Origin: Deltaproteobacteria bacterium
Lineage (GTDB): Bacteria > Myxococcota_A > Polyangia > Polyangiales > Polyangiaceae
Direction of reading: 5' to 3'
NCBI GenBank assembly: GCA_003235365.1
Contig: QJWJ01000430.1
Coordinates: 1-64,000, forward strand
DNA length: 64,000 nucleotides
This document shows, piece after piece, positions 46,561 to 55,533 of the stretch (its first letter is position 1; each line of letters opens with the position of its first letter). Both the position numbers and the translations under genes were made by a program. The notes under the pieces are model-generated. The model did no database searches. It saw only the letters and a list, made by a program, of their open reading frames with translations, and was not told the DNA's origin.

Positions 46561-47556
46561 ATGGATCTGTCGGTCGAATACCTCGGGCTGAGACTGAAGC
46601 ACCCTTTCGTTCTGGGGGCATCGCCCATCGTGGACGATCTGGACAAGGTACGTCGCGCCGTGGAGGCAGGAGCCTCGGCAATCGTGATGCATTCGCTGTT
46701 CGAAGAGCAACTGCACGGCGAACAGTTGTGGCACGAACGCGTCGTCCAAGCGCCCAGTGAGACATTTGCCGAAGCGCTCAGCTATCTCCCGGAGCCAACC
46801 CAGTACGCACTCGGCCCACACGAGTACTTGGAGCAGATCCGACGGATCAAGCAAGCGGTCGACGTACCGGTGATCGGATCCCTCAACGGGACGACTCCGA
46901 GCGGCTGGCTCGAGTATGCTGCACTCATCGAAGGAGCAGGTGCGGACGCGCTGGAACTCAATTTGTATGCGTTGGCGAGCAACCCCGATACCAGTGCTGC
47001 CGAGCTCGAAGGCGTATGCGTCGAGGTCGTCCGGTCCGTCCGCGAACGGACCCGCCTGCCAATCGCGATCAAGCTGTCGCCCTACTACACCTGCCTCGGC
47101 CACTTCGCCAAGAGTCTCGTCGAGGCGGGAGCCAACGGCCTCGTTTTGTTCAATCGGTTCTATCAGCCCGACATCGACATCGACGAGCTCGAGGTCGAAC
47201 ACACGTTGCACCTGTCCGATCCCTCGGAGTTGTTGCTTCGGCTACGCTGGCTGTCGATTCTGTCGGGTCAGCTGCAGACCGATTATGCCGTCACCGGGGG
47301 CATTCACGACGTGACGGGCGCCACGAAAGCGATCATGGCCGGTGCCCAGGTGGTCCAGCTGGTCTCCCACGTGCTCAAGCACGGCCCCGGTTGTTTCGCC
47401 ACCCTGCCGAAGCAGCTGAATCTCTGGCTGGAAGTCAAGGAGTACGAATCGCTGGCGCAACTGCGTGGCAGCATGAACCTCGCCCGTTGCAGCGATCCCA
47501 GCGCGTTCGAAAGAAGCAACTACATCAAGGTGCTACAGGGTTGGCGCCAAGCGTGA
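46561..47556 (+). CDS. Dihydroorotate dehydrogenase-like flavoprotein
   Basis: This 331-residue TIM-barrel protein begins directly after the nifJ stop codon (TAA-ATG). It has the PyrD-like opening [32 protein letters not shown] in the FMN region, and [22 protein letters not shown] in the phosphate-binding segment. The genuine DHOD catalytic Ser/Cys loop is not clear, and this group is usually annotated as DHOD-like rather than pyrimidine-biosynthetic. The tight coupling to nifJ is known in other bacteria and suggests a shared redox role, though none is established. No other pyrimidine gene is nearby. Confidence 0.85.
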   Translation: MDLSVEYLGLRLKHPFVLGASPIVDDLDKVRRAVEAGASAIVMHSLFEEQLHGEQLWHERVVQAPSETFAEALSYLPEPTQYALGPHEYLEQIRRIKQAVDVPVIGSLNGTTPSGWLEYAALIEGAGADALELNLYALASNPDTSAAELEGVCVEVVRSVRERTRLPIAIKLSPYYTCLGHFAKSLVEAGANGLVLFNRFYQPDIDIDELEVEHTLHLSDPSELLLRLRWLSILSGQLQTDYAVTGGIHDVTGATKAIMAGAQVVQLVSHVLKHGPGCFATLPKQLNLWLEVKEYESLAQLRGSMNLARCSDPSAFERSNYIKVLQGWRQA

Positions 47557-47575
47557 CTCTGCTAGTGTCGCAGCC

Positions 47576-48301
47576 ATGGCGCGCGCCGAGCAGAAGTCCG
47601 ACCAGGTACTCAGGGCAGCCGAGCTGCGCAAGACGTACCAGATGGGCGAGGTGGAGGTCCACGCGCTGCGCGGCGTGGACTTCACGCTGGAGCGCGGGGA
47701 GTTGCTGGTGTTGCTGGGCGCATCGGGCAGCGGAAAATCGACACTGCTGAACATCGTGGGGGGCTTGGATGTGCCCTCGTCTGGGCGCGTGTTTTACGAG
47801 AATTGGGAGCTCAGTGAGGCCACAGACGCAGAGCTGACGGACTATCGCCGCCAACACGTCGGCTTCGTTTTCCAGTTCTACAACCTGATCCCGAGCCTCA
47901 CGGCGCTGGAAAACGTAGCACTCGTCACCGAGGTCTCCAACGATCCGATGGACCCGATGGAAGCCCTCACCCTCGTCGGCCTCGCCGAGCGTTCGCATCA
48001 CTTTCCAGCTCAACTATCAGGAGGCGAGCAGCAACGCGTGGCAATCGCTCGCGCCATCGCCAAGCGGCCCAACATTCTGCTGTGCGACGAACCCACGGGC
48101 GCGCTCGACTACAAGACCGGCGTTGCCGTGCTCGAGGTAATCGAGCGTGTCAACCGTGAACTCGGAGCGGCGACCGCCGTCATCACCCACAATGCACCCG
48201 TTGCTCAGATGGCCGATCGCATCGTCGTGCTCGCCGATGGACTGATCACCCGCGACGAACGCAATGCCGAACGCCTCAGCCCCTCCCAGCTCAAGTGGTG
48301 A
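47576..48301 (+). CDS. ABC transporter ATP-binding protein (LolD/MacB type)
   Basis: The 241-residue ATPase is complete: Walker [12 protein letters not shown]-loop [10 protein letters not shown], signature LSGGEQQR, Walker B ILLCDEP and the switch histidine in ITHNAPV. It belongs to the MacB/LolD/FtsE group, which drives permeases by mechanotransmission rather than direct substrate passage. It is the first of four genes: permease, adaptor and a lipoprotein follow with 0-3 nt gaps or overlaps, and the previous stop codon (47556) is 20 nt upstream. It probably pairs with the next gene's permease. Confidence 0.92.
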   Translation: MARAEQKSDQVLRAAELRKTYQMGEVEVHALRGVDFTLERGELLVLLGASGSGKSTLLNIVGGLDVPSSGRVFYENWELSEATDAELTDYRRQHVGFVFQFYNLIPSLTALENVALVTEVSNDPMDPMEALTLVGLAERSHHFPAQLSGGEQQRVAIARAIAKRPNILLCDEPTGALDYKTGVAVLEVIERVNRELGAATAVITHNAPVAQMADRIVVLADGLITRDERNAERLSPSQLKW

Positions 48302-50677
48302 GTGATGATAAGTGCCCTCGACCGCAAGCTGATCCGTGACTTGCTCTCCTTGCGCGGACAAGTCATCACCATCGCCCTGGTCGTCGCCTGCGGCATCAGC
48401 AGCTACATCACGATGCGCACCGCCTACGACTCGTTGGTTCAGTCGCGAGATCGCTATTACCTCGACACGCGCTTCGCGGACGTCTTTGCCAGTCTCGAGC
48501 GGGCTCCCAAGCCTGTGGCTCGCCATCTCGAAGCCATCCCGGGCGTCAGCCGAGTGGACACGCGAGTCGTCGAGCGCGTGCTCGTTCCGCTACCGAACAT
48601 GCCCCGTCCCGCAAGCGGGACCGTCGTTGGGCTCGAGCCACGGGAGGAGGGCTCACGCCTGAACGACGTGTACATCAAGAGCGGGCGAGACATCGACCCC
48701 AGCAGAGGCGACGAGATCTTGCTGCTGCAGGCTTTCGCAGAAGCACACGGATTGCAGCCAGGCGATGACATCGACGCGGTCGTCAACGGCACGCTGCGCC
48801 CATTGAAGATCGTCGGCGTTGCCCTGTCACCCGAGTACGTGCTGGCCTTGGCGCCGGGACAGCTCAGCTACGACCCCGCATCGGTGCCAGTCATTTGGAT
48901 GAATGAAAAGGCGTTGGCGGCTGCGTTTCAAATGGAGGGCAGCTTCAACAACGTATCGTTCGAACTGGAACCGGGCGCAAACGGCAAACAGGTGCTCGGC
49001 GACGTCGATGCGACGCTGAAAGCCTATGGTGGATTCGGAGCGATGCTCCGAGACAAACAGCCGTCCAATTACATGCTCGCCGGCGAGTTGCTCCAATTGA
49101 ACAACATGGCGGGCTTCGTGCCCTACCTGTTCTTGTTCGTCGCAGCGCTCTTGGTCAATGTAGTCCTATCGCGGCTCGTGCAACTTCAACGCCCCGAAAT
49201 CGCCACGCTCAAGGCCGTGGGCTACACGCCGCGAGCAATCGCCATGCACTACCTGGCTCTGGTCTCGGTGATTGTGGTTGGCGGCGCCATCTTGGGCGTC
49301 GCGCTGGGCGCCTGGTTCGGCAGCGCAATGACCGAGATGTACACGAGCCAGTGGTTTCGTTTTCCGCACCCTCGGTATCGACTCGCACCCAGCGCCGTCG
49401 CGTTTTCCGTCGGCATCAGTATCGGCTCGGCGGTAGTCGGCGCGTGGGTCAGTGTGTCGGGTGTCATGAGACTCCCCCCGGCGGAAGCAATGCGACCACC
49501 GGCACCGGCACGCTACCGCAGATCTGCACTCGAACTCGTCGGCCTTTGGGACCTGCTCTCGCCGGCGGCTCGGATGATCTGGCGGGAAGCGTCGCGACGG
49601 CCTCTTCGGCTACTGTTGTCCGCAGCAGGGATATCCCTGGCGACCGGGCTGCTCGTGGTCGCGCGCTCGATGTGGGACGCGATGGACCACCTCATGGACG
49701 TGCAATTCCACCAGTCGATGCGCGAGGACCTGACGGTGACGTTCATGCACCCCGTACCCCGGCGCGCGATTTCGGAGCTCGCGCACATTCCCGGAGTCTT
49801 CTACGCGGAAGGTCTGCGGAGCGTCCCCGTACGCATCGAATCGGGGCACCGTTTCCGCGACAGCGTACTGATGGGCTACCCCCAAGACGTTCGCCTGAGA
49901 CGACTATTGAGTGGGGACGGACAACGCTACGACCTTCCAGAGGGAGGCGTGATGCTCACCGACAAACTGGGCGAGCTCTTGCACCTCGAGGTCGGCGACC
50001 GAGTGACGCTGAAACTCCGAGAAGGCGAGTGGGCGACACGTCAGGCAACGGTCACCGGCTTCATCGATGAACCTTTTGGTCTGCAAGCGCACATGCGTCA
50101 GACGGATCTGGAGCGGCTCTTGCGCGATTCGGGGGCAGTGAACACAGCTCTGCTCCATGTCGATCGAGAGCAGTCGGCGGACATCGAACAACGCCTCAAG
50201 AAACTGCCCGCGGTCGCTGGGGTATCGAGTCCACACGACTTTCGCAAGCAGTTCGACGAACAAAGCGCGGCAATGATCGGCGTGTTTACCGGCATCATGA
50301 CGCTATTCGCGGCGGTGATCGCCATCGGAGTCATCTACAACAACGCGCGCGTCGCGCTATCCCAGCGCACGCGGGACTTGGCGAGCCTGCGAGTCTTGGG
50401 CTTCACGCGCCGAGAAATTGCCGCCATTCTGTTCGGCGAGCAAGCCATCCAGGTTGCCCTGGCGATTCCTTTGGGCATGCTCTTCGGCGACTGGATGGCA
50501 AATGCGATGATGAGCAATGCCGATCCTGAGATGTATCGGATGAAGGTGAATGTCTCCGAACGCACCTACCTGTTCGCCATAGCCGTAACGTTGGCATCCG
50601 CCGTGGCGAGCGCCCTCATTCTGCGGCGAAAGATCGACCGCCTGGACCTCATTGGAGTACTGAAGACGCGAGAGTGA
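48302..50677 (+). CDS. ABC transporter permease (FtsX-like, MacB-type)
   Basis: The 791-residue inner-membrane protein has an N-terminal transmembrane helix (about residues 17-38), a large periplasmic domain, three helices between about 265 and 400 (first FtsX domain), a further helix near 430-455, another periplasmic domain and a final FtsX domain (about 655-780). It starts at GTG 48302, one nucleotide after the ATPase stop; ATG at 48305 is the alternative. Unlike MacB, the ATPase is a separate chain. It probably moves a hydrophobic substrate, lipoprotein or small toxin out of the membrane with the following adaptor. Confidence 0.9.
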   Translation: MMISALDRKLIRDLLSLRGQVITIALVVACGISSYITMRTAYDSLVQSRDRYYLDTRFADVFASLERAPKPVARHLEAIPGVSRVDTRVVERVLVPLPNMPRPASGTVVGLEPREEGSRLNDVYIKSGRDIDPSRGDEILLLQAFAEAHGLQPGDDIDAVVNGTLRPLKIVGVALSPEYVLALAPGQLSYDPASVPVIWMNEKALAAAFQMEGSFNNVSFELEPGANGKQVLGDVDATLKAYGGFGAMLRDKQPSNYMLAGELLQLNNMAGFVPYLFLFVAALLVNVVLSRLVQLQRPEIATLKAVGYTPRAIAMHYLALVSVIVVGGAILGVALGAWFGSAMTEMYTSQWFRFPHPRYRLAPSAVAFSVGISIGSAVVGAWVSVSGVMRLPPAEAMRPPAPARYRRSALELVGLWDLLSPAARMIWREASRRPLRLLLSAAGISLATGLLVVARSMWDAMDHLMDVQFHQSMREDLTVTFMHPVPRRAISELAHIPGVFYAEGLRSVPVRIESGHRFRDSVLMGYPQDVRLRRLLSGDGQRYDLPEGGVMLTDKLGELLHLEVGDRVTLKLREGEWATRQATVTGFIDEPFGLQAHMRQTDLERLLRDSGAVNTALLHVDREQSADIEQRLKKLPAVAGVSSPHDFRKQFDEQSAAMIGVFTGIMTLFAAVIAIGVIYNNARVALSQRTRDLASLRVLGFTRREIAAILFGEQAIQVALAIPLGMLFGDWMANAMMSNADPEMYRMKVNVSERTYLFAIAVTLASAVASALILRRKIDRLDLIGVLKTRE

Positions 50678-50680
50678 ACC

Positions 50681-51925
50681 ATGGCAGAAAGCAGCACAGC
50701 TGAGCGCACCACTTCCAAACAACGCCAACGGGGCCGAACACTCCAACGCGTTTTCAAGCGCGTGCTGTGGGTCGTGGTGGGCGCAGGAGTCGTGGCGGGC
50801 GTCGTCGTCACAGCCATGCCAAAACCGGTCGGCGTGGAACGCCAAGCCGTCGCTCGCGGCGAGTTGCTCGTCACCATCGACGAAGACGGAAAAACGCGAG
50901 TCAAAGATCGCTACGTCGTCTCGGCCCCGCTCTCTGGAAACCTCGGCCGCATCGAGCTGCGCGCCGGAGACGAAGTCAAACAGGGCGAGGTGTTGGCGCG
51001 GTTGGTGCCACTTCGCGCGCCGCTACTCGACGCACGCTCGCGTTCGCAGACCGAGGCACAGGTAGCGGCCGCGCTGGCATCCACTCAACAGGTCAAAGCA
51101 CAAATCGAACGTGCACGTGCCGCACTCGAGTACGCCAAGAGTGAGGCTGCCCGCTACGACAAGCTCTTCAAGCAGAACGCGGTCAGCCAGATGGAGCTGG
51201 ACCGTGCAATGCTCGAAAAGCGCGCACGCACAGCGGAAATGACCTCGGCAGAGTTCGGAGCCAAAGTCGCAGCCCACGAACTACGAATGGCTCGAGCCGC
51301 ACTCGGACGCTACGACGAAAAGGAGAGCACCGAGTCGTTGACGATCCCCAGTCCGATTTCAGGCCTGGTGCTGAAGGTGATTCAGCAGAGTGAAGGGGTG
51401 GTGCAGGCAGGTACACCGCTCATCGAGATCGGCGATCCCAAGGCACTCGAGATTGTCGTCGATGTGCTCACCAGCGACGCCGTGCACATCACCCCTGGTA
51501 GCCCTGCGACCATAGAGGAATGGGGCGGCCCTTCCCTCCAAGCTGCAGTGCGCACCATCGAGCCGTCGGCATTCACTCGCCTTTCGGCACTTGGAGTCGA
51601 AGAGCAACGCGTCAATGCCGTCGTCGACCTGACCGCGCCTTACGACGACTGGTCGAAGCTGGGCGACGGGTATCGAGTCGAGGCCAGGATCGAGATCTTC
51701 CGCACCAACGACGTTCTGACGATCCCCCTCAGCGCGATGTTTCGCCACGACGGCAATTGGGCGGTCTTCATCGACGATGGCGGAGTCGCAAAGCTGCGTG
51801 CGATCCAGGTAGGCCGACGCAACGATACCGTCGCCGAAGTGGCCTCCGGGCTCGCCGAGGGCGACGTGGTGATCGTCCACCCGAGCGACAACGTCATAGA
51901 AGGTGTAAAGCTGGAGCCCCTGTGA
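50681..51925 (+). CDS. Periplasmic adaptor (membrane-fusion) protein, HlyD/MacA-like
   Basis: The 414-residue protein has a single N-terminal transmembrane anchor (about residues 28-45), a biotinyl-lipoyl-like half motif (SAPLSGNLGRIELRAGDEVKQGEVLARL), a helical hairpin (about 110-210), the second lipoyl half (IPSPISGLVLKVIQQSEGVVQAGTPLIEIG) and beta-barrel domains to the end. This is the RND/ABC adaptor fold, which links the permease to an outer-membrane channel. No TolC-like gene is in the window, so the channel must be encoded elsewhere. It follows the permease by 3 nt and overlaps the next start (GTGA). Confidence 0.9.
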   Translation: MAESSTAERTTSKQRQRGRTLQRVFKRVLWVVVGAGVVAGVVVTAMPKPVGVERQAVARGELLVTIDEDGKTRVKDRYVVSAPLSGNLGRIELRAGDEVKQGEVLARLVPLRAPLLDARSRSQTEAQVAAALASTQQVKAQIERARAALEYAKSEAARYDKLFKQNAVSQMELDRAMLEKRARTAEMTSAEFGAKVAAHELRMARAALGRYDEKESTESLTIPSPISGLVLKVIQQSEGVVQAGTPLIEIGDPKALEIVVDVLTSDAVHITPGSPATIEEWGGPSLQAAVRTIEPSAFTRLSALGVEEQRVNAVVDLTAPYDDWSKLGDGYRVEARIEIFRTNDVLTIPLSAMFRHDGNWAVFIDDGGVAKLRAIQVGRRNDTVAEVASGLAEGDVVIVHPSDNVIEGVKLEPL

Positions 51926-52617
51926 ATGAGACGGTAGACGGCACTGTCTTCGGACGAACCCTCTGTGGCGCAGCGTTCCGCTGCAGCGCGGCCGTTGCGC
52001 TCGGCGTCATCGGGGGGTGTGCCGCGACGCAGCCTTCGACGCCTCGAGCAACCTGCACGGATGCCGAGGGCCTGACGGCAGCCAGACCGTCAGTGACGAC
52101 GTCGGAGGCAAGGACAAGGCATCTGACTTCAGCGGCATCCGCACCGGAATCGCCCGAGCCGATCACGACCTTCCAGGGGACCATCGGCATCATCGACGTG
52201 CCCCGACCCAATCAATCGCCAGCCACCGTCGTCGACCTGCGTTCTGGTAGACACCCGGGGTTCGACAGGTTCGTCTGGCAGTTCGAAGGGGACACTGTTC
52301 CAGGTTACCACATCGAGTACATCGACAAGCCCGTTCGACGTTGCGGCAGCGGCGAGCCCACGTCCATCGCTGGCGACGCGTGGCTAGAAGTCCGTCTGTA
52401 TCCCAGCGCGGCTCACAGGGACGATGGATCGCCCACGGTCGACCGTGAAAGAACGGCACTTGGGCTGAGCGTCGCGCTCGAACTGGAACGCACCTGCGAC
52501 TTCGAAGCCGTCACGACGTGGGTGGTCGGCGTCACTCGCCCCAATGCTTACCGCGTCCTGGAACTCGACCACCCGACGAGGCTCGTCGTCGACATTGGCC
52601 ATCACGTCAGCCGTTGA
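51922..52617 (+). CDS. AMIN-like-domain lipoprotein of the efflux operon
   Basis: Starting with a GTG that overlaps the adaptor stop by 4 nt, this 231-residue product has a signal peptide with lipobox (IGGC) and a C-terminal beta-rich domain of about 140 residues: VVDLRSGRHPGFDRFVWQF, then YRVLELDHPTRLVVDIGHH. The pattern matches AMIN-like domains, periplasmic modules that bind peptidoglycan or outer-membrane parts. As a translationally coupled fourth gene of the efflux operon it may help dock the tripartite complex; this is inference from context. Confidence 0.75.
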   Translation: MNETVDGTVFGRTLCGAAFRCSAAVALGVIGGCAATQPSTPRATCTDAEGLTAARPSVTTSEARTRHLTSAASAPESPEPITTFQGTIGIIDVPRPNQSPATVVDLRSGRHPGFDRFVWQFEGDTVPGYHIEYIDKPVRRCGSGEPTSIAGDAWLEVRLYPSAAHRDDGSPTVDRERTALGLSVALELERTCDFEAVTTWVVGVTRPNAYRVLELDHPTRLVVDIGHHVSR

Positions 52618-52643
52618 AGCGGCCCGCGGCGGGCTCACCCAAC

Positions 52644-52679
52644 GGGGGTTCGAGAAAACGCCCGACAATCGTGCTCGCC
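52644..52679. repeat. 36-nt dispersed repeat, copy 2, in a convergent spacer
   Basis: This copy matches 8734-8769 (31/36, ungapped, same orientation). It lies in the 84-nt gap between the AMIN-like lipoprotein and the convergent lipoprotein at 52702. That gap is nearly the same length as the other copy's (86 nt), with the repeat at a similar offset from the rightward stop codon. Confidence 0.6.
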
Positions 52680-52701
52680 CACTCAGCGATCCCTGTCCGC
52701 C

Positions 52702-53763
52702 TCACTGCACCGGAGGCGCCATGGTGCAGGACCACGTGACCGTCGGCCGTACCTGCCCATCACCGAAGTCGCTCACCACCGTAATGCCTTCCAGGCTGTC
52801 TCCAACGAGTGAGTATCGCAGCGAACCCGACAAGCGGTCCGGATTGAGGTAGACGACATCCTGTGCTTCGGCGAGCAACGCGGTGCTGCCGTCGGTTGCG
52901 TGCACCTTCTCGAAAGTGAACGGGAGGCGACCCGAGTCGTTCAACTGCTGCACGCTGATCCGAGGAGCGTGCGCAAGGTACTGCACGTCGAACGCTCCCC
53001 GCTTCTGCCGATATTCGACTGACGACTCGAGCAGAACGGTTTGAACACTGGCAAACGCTCCGTACGCGGCACCCTGGTCGTAACCGAGCGCATCTCCACC
53101 CAGTTCGAGCAGGCTCATCGTCACCACGATGGGATTGGGCACCGCTCCCCCGTCAGCGAGCAAGTACGAGAGCGGTCCGAGTTCGGACCATTCGAAGGTG
53201 AACTCGACCGGCAGCGACGGATCGCGCTTCATCTCCTCCCAGTCATGACTGCTGTGGGTAACCACACCGCGCAAGTAGCTGTCCAGCGCGAATGGATTCT
53301 CCAGTATTGTCTGGCCAGTCATCGGGTCGACGAAACGCAGAACTGTTTCGGTGCCCGAACCCACCGCAACCCACGTCCCATCGGCGCGCGCTTCCAGAGG
53401 CGGCTCCGTCATGAGATCGAAAAGTGACGCCCATTCGTCCAGCTCTTGGCGCGCGGTTTCGTCGACCAGATCCTGATTGGACGAGAAGATCATCAGCTTG
53501 AGGCTGTACGACACCCCTGCCAACAAGCCGCCATCGCCGATCAACTCGTCGAGGCTAGCTTCCGTTTCGGCATACATGCGGTCCAGCGCCGGAGAGCCAT
53601 CGGGCCTGCACTCGTTCGGAAGCGCGACCGCGCTGAACGCAGTCGGTTCGTGAACGACCGAATCCGCCTCCGCTGCACTCGTACCGTCACCTACTCCGGC
53701 ACTGCCGCAACCTGCTGCCATGGCAGCGACCAAACCAAACGCGGGAAATCGAATTGAGCTCAT
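52702..53763 (-). CDS. Lipoprotein of unknown function
   Basis: The frame opens upstream to 53877, but the ATG at 53763 gives a 353-residue product with a signal peptide and lipobox (AAGC). The mature part is mixed alpha/beta, with two cysteines (PNECRPDG and SWSCTM) and no motif I recognise; sequences such as FALDSYLRGVVTHSSHDWEEM and FTFEWSELGPLSYLLADGG look like a folded ligand-binding or structural domain. It is divergent from the GPH-type permease gene, which may suggest a linked regulation. Confidence 0.6.
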   Translation of the reverse strand: MSSIRFPAFGLVAAMAAGCGSAGVGDGTSAAEADSVVHEPTAFSAVALPNECRPDGSPALDRMYAETEASLDELIGDGGLLAGVSYSLKLMIFSSNQDLVDETARQELDEWASLFDLMTEPPLEARADGTWVAVGSGTETVLRFVDPMTGQTILENPFALDSYLRGVVTHSSHDWEEMKRDPSLPVEFTFEWSELGPLSYLLADGGAVPNPIVVTMSLLELGGDALGYDQGAAYGAFASVQTVLLESSVEYRQKRGAFDVQYLAHAPRISVQQLNDSGRLPFTFEKVHATDGSTALLAEAQDVVYLNPDRLSGSLRYSLVGDSLEGITVVSDFGDGQVRPTVTWSCTMAPPVQ

Positions 53764-54130
53764 ACAGACCTGGCTGCGCGTTCGGGGGGCGCGCATCCGT
53801 GTCGATCTAGGGTGCACTCCGCGTGCCAGATCCCCGACTGGCAACAAAAACCGCAAAAACTCGGGGAGATCGAACATTGGTGAACAACTTGGTGAAATCG
53901 ATCGCGGACACTACCCGCGACAATCCGATCAGGGTTAGCCGGGGGCCAACAAAAGCGTATCTCTCCTAGTTTCACACATTCCGGAAACAGCGGCCACTCG
54001 CCCTGCTCGCGAACGAACCACCTTGGCGCACGGAACAGCACGCATCGCCACTCCCCGCGCTGCGCGCCACACATCGGCTCACCCGGATTTTCGCTCCAGC
54101 AATCACGGCGTCACGTATACGTTGCGAGGC
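53764..54130. other. 367-nt divergent spacer
   Basis: The gap separates the unknown lipoprotein and the GPH-type permease. No operator or clear promoter was found. A TTG-started extension of the permease frame from 54023 reads as Ala/His/Arg-rich and is probably not translated. Confidence 0.4.
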
Positions 54131-55417
54131 GTGAACGCGACCGGCCTGCTTCTATTCGGCTGCGGCCAGCTGGGCATGATGGCGCTCGCCCGATTCTTTT
54201 TCCAATGGCTGCTGCACTTCGCCGCCAATGGATCCGCACCCGGCTTGGCCGCTGCGACGGTTGGTGCGGCGTTCTTCGCATTTCGCATCTTCGACGGCGT
54301 GACTGATCCGCTAGCGGGTGCACTGAGCGACGGTTGGGTTCGAAAGGGACGCGAGCGCCGCGCCCTACTTCGCTACTCGTTCCTGCTTCCTGCGATCGGG
54401 CTCGTTCTGGTGTTCGCCCCCGCCCCATCCCTCTCGCCATTGGTCAACTGGCTGCTGCTCGGAATCGGCATGTTCACGTTCTTCGTCGGGTACACGTTGT
54501 ACGCGATCCCGTACTGGAGCCTTCTTGACGACTACTCCCGCGGCCCCTCCGGAACCGATACGGCGCTGCGAGCAACTCTCTCGAACGTTCTCGGGGCGGG
54601 GCTCCTCGCGGCCACAGCGGTCGGTTTTGTCGCGAGCCCAGTGCTGGTCGACTCGTTCGGTTACGGGTGGTCTGCAATCCTGTTTGCCGTCCCCTGCGCC
54701 GCGTTGATGTTGCTCCCCTATTTCTCTCAGCCGGCGACCGTCGGCCCCCCAGTCCCGAACGAGAAGGCGCCATCCTTGTGGCAGAGTTTTCGATTGGCAC
54801 TGACCCATCGCAAGTTCCTGGCGGTCATTGCGTTGTTTGCGGGCGGACAGATGTCGTTCACGATCATGACGGCTGCGGCGCCATTCATCGCAACGGAACT
54901 GGTCGGCGGGGATCTGACGGACGTCGCGTGGTTGCTCGGCCCATTCTTGGGGACGGCCTTGCCGTCTTTCGCGTTGGTTCCTCGACTGATCAAGCGCGCG
55001 GGGTGGGAACGTTCGACACTCGTCGCCACGGTGATGCTGGGAATCGTCTACGGCGGCACTGGAGTCTTGGGCGCCGCGTGGGTGGGAACCCCGCTGCAGT
55101 CGGCTATGTTGGTGTTCGCGATTGGCGGCCCGATGGCTGCTGTGCTGCTGGGCCTCGAGGGTGAAGCAGTGATCGCGTGTGCCTCGGAACGGGGGACCCA
55201 CGTGACGGCGGTGTACTTCGGAGTGTACAATTTCGTGGTCAAAGCACTCAATGGTGTCGCGCTGCTACTCACCGGCGTTCTGTCCGCGCTACGCGACGAT
55301 TGGGGAGTCCTAGCCGTACGCTCGATGGGCTGGCTCGCGGGTGGCCTGTTGTTCGTGGGGGTTCTGCTCTATGTCGCCGTGAGTGCACAGCACACACGCG
55401 GCGCTGCGGTAGGTTGA
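54131..55417 (+). CDS. MFS transporter, GPH (glycoside-pentoside-hexuronide) type
   Basis: The 428-residue inner-membrane protein has about 12 transmembrane segments. GPH-like features are the FRIFDGVTDPLAGALSDGWVRKGRERR segment at helices 2-3 (with the DxxxDP-like acidic cluster), FFVGYTLYAIPYWSLLDDYS near helix 4, and GVYNFVVKALNGVALLLTG late in the protein. GPH carriers cotransport sugars or sugar derivatives with Na+ or H+, but bacterial members with other substrates exist. GTG at 54131 and TTG at 54122 are both possible starts. The gene is followed by the ferredoxin/globin fusion with a 116-nt gap; whether they are cotranscribed is unclear. Confidence 0.85.
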   Translation: MNATGLLLFGCGQLGMMALARFFFQWLLHFAANGSAPGLAAATVGAAFFAFRIFDGVTDPLAGALSDGWVRKGRERRALLRYSFLLPAIGLVLVFAPAPSLSPLVNWLLLGIGMFTFFVGYTLYAIPYWSLLDDYSRGPSGTDTALRATLSNVLGAGLLAATAVGFVASPVLVDSFGYGWSAILFAVPCAALMLLPYFSQPATVGPPVPNEKAPSLWQSFRLALTHRKFLAVIALFAGGQMSFTIMTAAAPFIATELVGGDLTDVAWLLGPFLGTALPSFALVPRLIKRAGWERSTLVATVMLGIVYGGTGVLGAAWVGTPLQSAMLVFAIGGPMAAVLLGLEGEAVIACASERGTHVTAVYFGVYNFVVKALNGVALLLTGVLSALRDDWGVLAVRSMGWLAGGLLFVGVLLYVAVSAQHTRGAAVG

Positions 55418-55533
55418 ACCAGCAGAGACAAAGGCGCGGGAAAACCTCGTCACGTCACTCAATTCAGGGGAAATTGGCTTGCGAGGTAAACGATCGGACA
55501 TCGTTGCCGTCTGTCCATCGTGAGGGGAAGCCA

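Noticed and set aside
52644-52679. tRNA T-arm resemblance (GGTTCGA) in the 36-nt repeat
   Set aside because: The matching 3' stem is missing, no other tRNA arms are nearby, and the other copy has GCTCGA.
55177-55533. Upstream extension of the ferredoxin/globin fusion
   Set aside because: It overlaps the end of the GPH-type permease gene in another frame; the ATG at 55534 follows a ribosome binding site and begins the ferredoxin domain.
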